12,225 nucleotides of DNA from NCBI GenBank assembly GCA_025769875.1, contig JAGFNK010001248.1, forward strand, positions 1 through 12,225. The letters run 5' to 3'. Below the pieces are notes generated by a model that did no database searches, was not told where the DNA came from, and was given only the letters and a program-made list of their open reading frames with translations. The first letter of the stretch is position 1; each line of letters begins with the position of its first letter. Of this stretch, positions 6,546-12,225 are shown piece by piece. The position numbers were made by a program, and so were the translations under genes. This DNA comes from Russula earlei. Its lineage: Eukaryota; Basidiomycota; Agaricomycetes; Russulales; Russulaceae.

Positions 6546-8164
6546 CCCGCTCTCCTGCCTGGCACGACATCACCTCTCTGCTGCCCAACGTATGTGCACA
6601 CACAGCCGCGCTTCTATGCGACTCCAGGCAAAACCCATGCCGCTGCATTCCCCACCCTGCCCCGTAACAGCGGGTACAGTTGCCAAAATGTCACGCCTTC
6701 ACATTGCCCGCTCCCGTCGTCCCTGCGGTTCCCGCATGTCCAGCATCGCCCATCATTACCTCAACGCCGCCCCACAGAAAGATCACCAGCCGCCACCACG
6801 ATGTCGCCACAGGAGAAGTCACCGATGCAAGCACCACGCCGCACCACTCCTCCCCTTCCACCGCATCCCCATCCATACATACAACCTCACCCACGAGCGC
6901 TGCCATCACCTGCAGTGGCGAAGACCTTGTTGCCGCACCCATATGATGACAGCACGAGCAACATGCAAGTCACCCCCTCAGACGCTCACGCCTTTCCATA
7001 ACGCCATTGCCTATGCCCTTGCCTCTCGCCACCCCATTGCCTCAAACGACCACGCCTCAGCCTCTGCCATGACAGCAGCACCAGGATCAACAACAACAAC
7101 AACAGCAGCAGCACCAATATCAGCAACACGGCCGACGCCTGGCAACACCACGTCGCGACAACACATTTGACACACGATGCAAGCACACTCCTCCCTCCTG
7201 CTTCCCCGCACTGTGCCTGCGTTCCAACGCATGGCAACACCTCAGAACGTGCACACCCCCCTTTGTGACAATGTGACCACGTGCACGCGAGGCCGAAGAC
7301 TCACTGAAGAAGCTACAGGCACATGTACCCATGCCGATGCCTATTGCTGCCTCGATGCATGCCTCGCATCATCATTTCAATTTTGTCTCTTTCACTCTTC
7401 CCTCAGTCCTTGTCCAGCCCCATGAACTTAAGTGTGCCCTTCTTGCGTGGTACAGTTGTAATAGTCATATCATATCATGGATGGATTCAGCTGTAGGGAT
7501 AATGTAATATTATCATGCTTGGGGTTGGCACCCCAAAACGTGAACATCCAATGAGTGAAACATCTAGCTACAGTGCATGAGGTTCCACTGTCCAAGTTTC
7601 AAGACAATCCATTGAGAAATGGTTGAGACATGGCAGTATGAAATTTCACACGCAGCTCAGCACCCAAAAATTGAAACTTCAAAAACTGAATATTAGGCTC
7701 CCATATTTTCGCTGCACCTAGATACAGTATATAAGGTCCCACTGTCCATGTTTCAAGGCAATCTATTGAGAAATGGTTGAGATATGGCAGATCGAAATTT
7801 CGAACTCAGATCACACCCAAAAACCGAAACTTCAAAAACTAAGAATCAGACCCCAACTCTTGGGCTGCACCTAGATACAGTACATGGGATCCCACTGTCG
7901 AAGTTTCAAGTCAATCGGTTCAGAAACAGTTGAGATATGGCAGTTCAAAGTTTTGCACTCATGTCACCACCCGAAAATCAACATTTCAAGAACTAAATAT
8001 TAGACTCCCATATTTTAGCTGCACCTAGATACAACATATAAGGTTCTACTGTCAAAGTTTCAAGGCAATCTGTTGAGAAACTGTTGAGATATAGCAGTTT
8101 TATTTTCGCACTTGAAATGACATCCAAAAATGGCAAGTGCAAGGTCACGTGAAAACGACAGTAA
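6427..8164 (-). repeat. Right arm of the giant inverted repeat (MITE-free)
   Basis: This is the reverse complement of the left arm, without the MITE. At 7836-7848 it keeps the empty site (rc ...GATTCTTAGTTTTTG). A CAA/CAG trinucleotide run lies at about 7085-7114. Open frames such as 6502-7170 and 6405-7001 run through the GC-rich part in overlapping registers and match no recognised family beyond the first ~120 bp, so they are not called as genes. Confidence 0.85.
7510..8130 (-). repeat. Four 154-bp tandem units in the right arm
   Basis: The mirror set of the left-arm units. Equivalent points (GTTGAGATATGGCAG) end at 7636, 7790, 7943 and 8097, with spacing 154, 153 and 154 bp. The identical spacing in both arms shows that the tandem array existed before the inverted duplication. 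Confidence 0.8.
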
Positions 8165-8682
8165 ATATACAAGAGTGTCTCTAAGCAAAGTAATTATAAC
8201 TACCAACTTGTACCATAAAGGATCAGTCATTAGTAGCTACCAATTGTCAACAATTAACTTATCATTGTAACTAATGCAGATCTCAGTGTATGAGCTGAGC
8301 TGGTCCACATGTTCCAGCACATCATGCACCTGAGCTAAGCTGGTGGTGCCCAGTCTGTGTAACCAATACATCAACACATCTGGGCTGTGATTACATCACA
8401 ACATCCCAGGGTAATGGTAACACACCTGATTAATGATAATCTCAACATATCATTTCTGAATAACAAAATTTATTATTTTGATACAAATTTGCATCAAACA
8501 ATTTGTGAAATTTCATTTTAAATTCTGTCACAATAGATTCCTGTTACAAAATGATGAAATAAGTAAATAGCATTGACAAGATTTTAGAACATACATTATT
8601 TTACAAAAATTGGAAATTATTTTTAAGATTTTGTGAGAAACAAAATTGTGAAAAAATTGAAACCACACAATTTGGGTTTATG
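8165..8682. other. AT-rich intergenic sequence, no gene
   Basis: No convincing coding sequence is present. A local duplication (TGAGCTGAGCTGGT at about 8291 and TGAGCTAAGCTGGT at about 8331) lies in the first half. From about 8450 the sequence is very AT-rich. It shares short blocks (ACAAAATGATGAAA, TTTTAAGATTTT) with the interiors of the two small elements to the right, so it may be an older, badly decayed relative. Confidence 0.45.
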
Positions 8683-8993
8683 CAACAGGTGGAAAATACC
8701 CTTTTGTGACTGACAAAAGCATAACATTTACATTTTGAATAAAATGATGAAACGAAATTATGAAAATTGTTGCCAAGGGAGGTTTGTAAGCTTGCAGGCA
8801 AACCATGCCAATAGTCTAGTGAAGTAGTTTGTTATACTATTATTCCATCATTTTGTAACAAGAATTATATATAACAAAATATAAACTACATTTTAAGATT
8901 TTTTTCTCCTGAAATATTATAATATAACATTGACTTTTGTTATTCAAAATGTTACACTTTTGTCAGTCACAAAAGGGTATTTTCCACCCAGTG
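8683..8993 (+). mobile_element. Small TIR element copy A (CACTG-ended MITE), 311 bp
   Basis: Inverted ends GGTGGAAAATACCCTTTTGT at the left and ACAAAAGGGTATTTTCCACC plus CAGTG at the right continue inward as GACTGACAAAAG/CTTTTGTCAGTC. The outermost left five bases are CAACA rather than CACTG. The interior shares ATGAAAATTGTTGCCAAGGG and following sequence with copy B, but lacks a block near its left end. No coding capacity. No clear target duplication was seen. Confidence 0.75.
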
Positions 8994-9246
8994 GGGGGTT
9001 CTTCCCATGGATCCTTCAAGTCCACACCATCTGATGTAGAACCAGGACCTCTGGGCTCACATATTAGCCAGACATTTTATAATTATATCTTTGCAACAAT
9101 CTAGCTCATAAAATGTTTGTTTCATCCATGCCTTCTACATCTCCCTTCTTGTATCACTCTGCCCTACTCCTGTGGTATCTGTTTTTCATCTCAGCATTGG
9201 TTTTCTGTGTTGTGATCATCATTCATTGCTTTTTGTATGTATATGA
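8994..9246. other. Spacer between the two small elements
   Basis: About 250 bp of unremarkable, T-rich sequence. No open frame with recognisable homology, no RNA gene and no repeat shared with the rest of the window was seen. Confidence 0.5.
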
Positions 9247-9596
9247 CACTGGGTGGAAAGTACCCCCTTTGTGACTGACAAAAGTTTAATATTTTGAATA
9301 CCAAAAGTCGATGTTATGTCACAAATTTTCAGGGGAAAGAATCTTAAACTTTAGTTTATATTTTGCTATATAATTATCTTATGACAAAATGATGAAACAA
9401 ATTATGAAAATTGTTGCCAAGGGAGGTTTGTAAGCTTTTAGGCAAACAATGCCAATGGTATAAAGAAGGAGTTTGTTATACCATTATTCCTTCATTTTGT
9501 CATTTTAGAAAGCAAATTATAAACTAAATTTTAAGATTTTTTCTCCTAAAAAATTGTTATTCAACATGTCACAAAAGGGTATTTTCCACCCCAGTG
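9247..9596 (+). mobile_element. Small TIR element copy B (CACTG-ended MITE), 350 bp
   Basis: Termini CACTGGGTGGAAAGTACCCC and GGGTATTTTCCACCCCAGTG make it the more complete family member. It contains an internal inverted repeat (TGGTATAA near 9456, TTATACCA near 9476). Flanking triplets TGA (9244-9246) and CGA (9597-9599) could be a 3-bp duplication altered by one CpG transition, which would suit a CACTA-type element, but this is weak. It ends 126 bp upstream of the NLR start codon and so sits in that gene's promoter region. Confidence 0.75.
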
Positions 9597-9722
9597 CGAG
9601 GTATTGTCAATGAATCAATCCACAGGTTGTGTATCTGGCTCGGCTATCGCCGATTTGATCGGATAACACGAGTTGTCCTGTCCTGTCCTCGTCCTCGCAA
9701 CATCCCACCTGTATAACATCCC
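9597..9722 (+). promoter_or_regulatory. Putative core promoter of the NLR gene
   Basis: Between the MITE end and the ATG there is a pyrimidine-rich GTCCTGTCCTGTCCTCGTCC tract (from 9674) and a weak TATA-like CTGTATAACATC just before the start codon. CT-rich tracts before the start are common in fungal promoters. No specific factor site is claimed. Confidence 0.35.
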
Positions 9723-12225
9723 ATGCCGACCTCTAAACGTGCAGGAAAAAAAAGGGCAGAAAATGTGCGCTCAACTGCCGTCGCTGGATTAATCGCTTCG
9801 CTCTCCGTCCTCAAGGAGACCGCAGTTGCGATTCCTCCTCCAGCAGGATCGATTATCAAGGGAACCTTGGTTGGACTACTTCAAGTCATTGACATCGTGC
9901 AGGTAATCTATGCCACTCCGACAACCGAGAAATGATCTGATATCGTCATACCCCAGACCACGACCAACAACATTAACGACATCGACGAGCTGATCGGCCG
10001 CGTGAACACCCTGGAACAATCCGTTTTCAGGCCGCTCAAAGGCAAACAAGATATCCCTGAATCTGTCGTCGATTTCGTAACAAAGTTTTCCCAGTAATTA
10101 TTCACTGCCTCGCTCTCAAATTGGGTGCAATCGTGGCGAGCTGATCCTGATACCGATTCAGGTCTCTTGAAACCATCACGAATGACCTGCAAACGATCGC
10201 GTCTCGTGGAAGGTTTACCCGATTTTTCCGTAGTAGAGAAGATGCGGCCTCCATTCAGGGCCAGATAAAAGCGATCACGGGCCTCATCGAAGACTTTCTT
10301 GCAAGTCTCCTCCTTGGTCATACGGCTTGATCAATTCTGATATCTTCCCGAGTCTAGGCTGAAGGGGTCGTGAGCCTCCAAATCCAAGGCATTGTGCGTT
10401 GTTCTCAGAAATGCCAGATGTGTCTCATTCATCTGAATCAATCTCTCAGGAAATTCGGCGCGAGGTTCAGGGCATTCGGCGCGAGGTTCGGGAGGGGGAT
10501 CAGGAAGTCCAGCGCGTGGTTCTAGAGGCGATGGTACGTCTGTGTCATCGTGACAGATTGGATATCTTCGACTGATAGATCACCCAGCAATCATTCCACG
10601 ATGTCCGAGGTGAGAAGACTGATACACCACACTGAAATCATTTAATCATTGATTTTAGTTAATCTATCCAACTTTCCTCGAGCTCACAAGGCACGCTTTA
10701 ATTGTCCCGATGAGAGAAAGAGGCATGCATGTTTTAAAGACACACGCGAGGATCTATTGGCCACCGTCTATCAATGGATCCATGACTCGACCGAGGCTAT
10801 ACAAAGGCAACATCCCGTTACTGCTCCGGTTGATCCTATTCACGTCAATCCAAACAGGCGCCGCATCTTCTGGTTGTCTGGTGTGGCCGGTACCGGCAAG
10901 TCCACCATCGCACAAAGCGTTGCCGAGTATTGTGACAGCAACAATTGGCTTGCCGCGAGTTTCTTCTTCTCAGGTAACGACAGCGAGCGAAACAATCCAA
11001 AGCTTGTATTCAGCTCGATTGCTCACCAACTGGGCACGACGTTCCACCAACCACTCGCGCGTTTTATGCAAGAGGCGTTCAAAGCCAATCCAGACATTTG
11101 GTATTCTGATCCATCAAACCAATTACTAAAGCTCATCATCGAACCGATCCAAAAGTCCATCAATACGGGGCAAGCATTTCCATCACCGGCTGTCATCGTG
11201 TTAGATGCCCTCGATGAGTGTAAAGATGATGACGCGATCTCATTCATCGTGTCGGTGCTTTCGGCCCACATCGAACGCCTTCCGTTCTCCATCTTCCTCA
11301 CCAGTCGACCCGAGCCTAAACTTCACGTGTCATCCCTCCCTCCTCAACTCCAGTCACATACACATGCGCTCTTCCATCACGAGATTCCAAAATTGTCTGT
11401 AAAACCATGACATAAAAATATTCTTGTTGCAAGAGCTCGCTCATGTTGGGTCTCGCGACCGTGGCCTCCAAGGACGTGATTGGTTTACTCAGGACGATGT
11501 CCGCACACTCGTCCAACTGTCAGGTGGATTGTTTATTTTTGCTGCCACCGCAGTTCGGTTTATCGAAGATCGTAATGTTCTAAACCCATTGGGACAGCTC
11601 CGTGCACTGGTCTCTGCCGCACAAATCCCTGGGAAGTCGAATCAGTCTCCTCATCACCATCTAGACCAGCTGTACCTCACTGTCTTGCATAATGCATTTC
11701 CACCATCATCATCCCATCCAGACACACTGGGTCGCCTGCGAAGGATTCTTGGTTGTGTTGTTGTACTCTGTGACCCTCTCTCTGAACGATCGATATCATC
11801 ATTGCTCTGCGACGATCCAAGCAAAGATGTTCCGATAGAAAGCATTCTCCAGCGATTGCATTCAATCCTCATCATTCCTTCGGACCCTGGGGCTGTCCAA
11901 GTGATGCATGCATCCTTCCCAGATTTTATCGTTGATCCGAACCGCTGCAAAGAGCCAGAATATCGAATTAATACCTCACTGCACCACGGCTATCTCGCCA
12001 TCGGTTGTCTGAAGAAACTAAATAGGCTTCACCGGGATATGTGCCAGATGGAGACTATTCAAAGTTGAACAACGAAATTGGAGATATCTCAAAAAGAATT
12101 GAAGAAAACATTCCGCTCGCGATGCAATACGCTTGCCGTCATTGGGCGGATCATTTGGCAAATTCGCTGCCATCGGACGAGCTGTTTGATGTCTTGAAAA
12201 CATTCTGCTTCGATCACAGTTTGTA
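9723..12225 (+). CDS. NACHT-domain NLR with MLKL/HeLo-like N-terminus, multi-exon, two frameshifts, 3' partial
   Basis: Exons 9723-9902, 9957-10093, 10162-10316, 10409-10533, 10588-10609 and 10659 onward join in frame through GT-AG introns. Residues ~20-160 form an Ala/Leu-rich helical region (AVAGLIASLSVLKETAVAIP, LIGRVNTLEQSV, TITNDLQTIASRGRFTRFF). It resembles the MLKL/HeLo-like bundle of basidiomycete NLRs, thought to be a cell-death effector. Then come a charged stretch (SQEIRREVQGIRREVREGDQ) and the NACHT ATPase: Walker A GVAGTGKST at 10880-10906 (~residue 281), Walker B VIVLDALDE near 11192-11221, sensor-like LTSRPEP near 11300, and the helical HDLQLSGGLFIFAATAVRFI-type region after it. 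One extra base at ~11400-11407 causes a stop at 11408-11410, and a missing base near 12050-12055 returns the original register. Homology (CRHWADHL) continues to the edge, and the C-terminal repeat domain lies outside. Likely role: intracellular recognition of non-self leading to regulated cell death. Family call strong; functionality doubtful. Confidence 0.8.
9903..9956 (+). other. NLR intron 1 (54 bp)
   Basis: GTAATC at 9903 and CCCCAG ending 9956, with a CTGAT branch-like motif about 20 nt before the acceptor. It falls between codons (phase 0) after ...VIDIVQ. Without splicing the frame would end at 9933-9935. Confidence 0.75.
10094..10161 (+). other. NLR intron 2 (68 bp)
   Basis: GTAATT at 10094 and GATTCAG ending 10161, with CTGAT upstream of the acceptor. 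It removes an in-frame TAA and a register change, joining ...TKFSQ to SLETITNDLQT. Confidence 0.75.
10317..10408 (+). other. NLR intron 3 (92 bp, donor uncertain)
   Basis: The acceptor GTTCTCAG at 10408 is convincing. The donor could be GTCATA at 10317 or GTCTCC at 10305; both keep the frame, but neither is a strong fungal donor. A CTGAT motif lies inside. The intron skips the TGA after ...LLGHTA. The weak donor leaves room for a small coding defect here. Confidence 0.5.
10534..10587 (+). other. NLR intron 4 (54 bp)
   Basis: A strong donor GTACGT at 10534 and CACCCAG ending 10587, with ACTGATAG as branch-like site. It lies between codons (phase 0) after ...VVLEAM. Confidence 0.75.
10588..10609 (+). 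other. NLR 22-nt micro-exon
   Basis: Bounded by CACCCAG and GTGAGA, it encodes QSFHDVR plus the first base of a Val codon completed in the next exon. It is needed to keep the coiled-coil and NACHT exons in one frame. Confidence 0.65.
10610..10658 (+). other. NLR intron 5 (49 bp)
   Basis: GTGAGA at 10610 and TTGATTTTAG ending 10658. It leads straight into VNLSNFPRAHKARFNCPDE, the usual lead-in to the NACHT exon of these proteins. Confidence 0.75.
10659..11410 (+). other. NACHT ATPase exon
   Basis: This exon starts two bases into a codon and encodes TREDLLATVYQWI just before the nucleotide-binding core IFWLSGVAGTGKSTIAQSVA. Next comes SFFFSGNDSERNNPKLVFSS, typical of agaricomycete NACHT proteins, then AVIVLDALDECKDDD (Walker B with an acidic DECKDDD extension) and IFLTSRPEPKLH. 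Key P-loop Lys/Ser and Walker B Asp/Asp/Glu are present, so NTP binding and hydrolysis would be expected if the protein were made. The frame closes at TGA 11408-11410 because of a 1-nt shift, not a natural end. Confidence 0.85.
11411..12225 (+). other. Post-NACHT region, frameshifted relative to the ATPase exon
   Basis: Read one base out of register with the previous exon, about 11410-12050 encodes KIFLLQELAHVG, WFTQDDVRTLVQLSGGLFIF, LRRILGCVVVLCDPLSERSI and VQVMHASFPDFIVDPNRC, which match the winged-helix or helical segment after NACHT in basidiomycete NLRs. That frame stops at 12066-12068. The following KLNNEIGDISKRIEENIP and AMQYACRHWADHL are in the original register. No intron with acceptable length and signals explains either shift. 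Confidence 0.7.

Larger units (their letters stand above)
3747..8164. mobile_element. Giant foldback element: two 1,738-bp inverted arms around a 395-bp loop
   Basis: Left arm 3747-6031 and right arm 6427-8164 are reverse complements. Paired landmarks sum to 11911 outside the MITE insertion and to 12458 inside it. The difference of 547 is exactly the MITE plus its 3-bp target duplication, so I detect no other net indel over 1,738 bp. The outer parts are AT-rich and hold four 154-bp tandem units; the inner parts are GC-rich. No transposase was found. A 10-bp near-direct repeat flanks the structure (GAGTGCCTCT at 3738-3747, GAGTGTCTCT at 8173-8182), but the right copy is 8 nt beyond the arm end, so a target duplication is only suggested. 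A MULE-type foldback element or a local inverted duplication are both possible. Confidence 0.8.

Noticed and set aside
5457..7170. Several long open frames (such as 6149-5457 minus, 6405-7001 plus, 6502-7170 plus) within the GC-rich arms, mirrored in both arms
   Set aside because: They overlap in several registers at once, their products are Pro/His/Ser-rich and low in complexity, and none matches a known family apart from the short Nudix-like part near 6427-6545. GC-rich, stop-poor sequence explains them, and amino acid changes between arms simply follow CpG decay.
3814..8130. CRISPR-like array from the regularly spaced repeats
   Set aside because: Units are 154 bp, contiguous and diverged throughout, with no short identical repeats separated by unique spacers, and the genome is eukaryotic.
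9908..10321. Minus-strand open frame of 137 codons
   Set aside because: It is antisense to NLR exons 2 and 3. The plus-strand reading, once spliced, gives a recognisable NLR N-terminal domain.
11393..11438. A very short intron (GTAAAACC...TTGCAAG) as an alternative to the first NLR frameshift
   Set aside because: It would be about 35-40 bp, shorter than the other introns, lacks a branch-like motif, and leaves the downstream sequence in the wrong frame.

Overview
The window looks like a repeat-rich stretch of a filamentous basidiomycete genome, probably an agaricomycete. The evidence is a NACHT-type NLR gene of a kind abundant in agaricomycetes, with short GT-AG introns (49-92 bp, CTGAT-type branch sites). 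Around it lie a decayed Ty3/Gypsy element, small inverted-terminal-repeat transposons and pervasive CpG-to-TpG/CpA decay. No tRNA, rRNA or CRISPR array was seen.

Layout. Bases 1-75 hold an in-frame remnant of what looks like a fungal SLATT (2TM effector) domain, cut by an LTR. Bases 76-3529 are a minus-strand Ty3/Gypsy LTR retroelement: 3' LTR 76-511 (missing one end), a fragment of a Harbinger-like MITE at 512-812, a broken gag at about 784-2200, an untranslated or degenerate leader, and a complete 5' LTR at 3030-3529. Pol is missing. The leader begins exactly at the LTR edge with 14 nt that can pair with the predicted 5' end of the element's own RNA, as in Tf1/sushi-type self-priming. Bases 3530-3746 are a GATA-motif-rich spacer with a hairpin.

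Bases 3747-8164 are the most striking structure. This is a giant inverted repeat with two 1,738-bp arms in indel-free register around a 395-bp loop. The left arm alone carries a 544-bp MITE with a TTA target duplication, and the right arm preserves the matching empty site. Each arm carries four 154-bp tandem units on its outer side and a GC-rich inner core. Arm differences are almost entirely CpG transitions. A broken Nudix hydrolase fragment begins in the loop and runs into the right arm, so the element appears to have captured host coding sequence before or during formation of the palindrome. Transcription through it would give a very long hairpin RNA.

Bases 8165-9600 are AT-rich and contain two related small elements with CACTG...CAGTG ends (8683-8993 and 9247-9596). 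The second ends 126 bp upstream of the start codon of a multi-exon NLR gene (9723 to beyond the right edge). That gene has an N-terminal helical domain resembling the MLKL/HeLo-like bundles of fungal NLRs, a NACHT ATPase with Walker A, Walker B and the SRPE motif, and the start of the C-terminal region. Two opposite 1-nt frameshifts (about 11400-11407 and 12050-12055) interrupt it, so it is either a recent pseudogene or carries sequence errors.

The SLATT remnant and the NLR both belong to families linked to fungal immunity or cell death. The region between them reads as a transposon nest that has broken one of them and inserted into the promoter side of the other.
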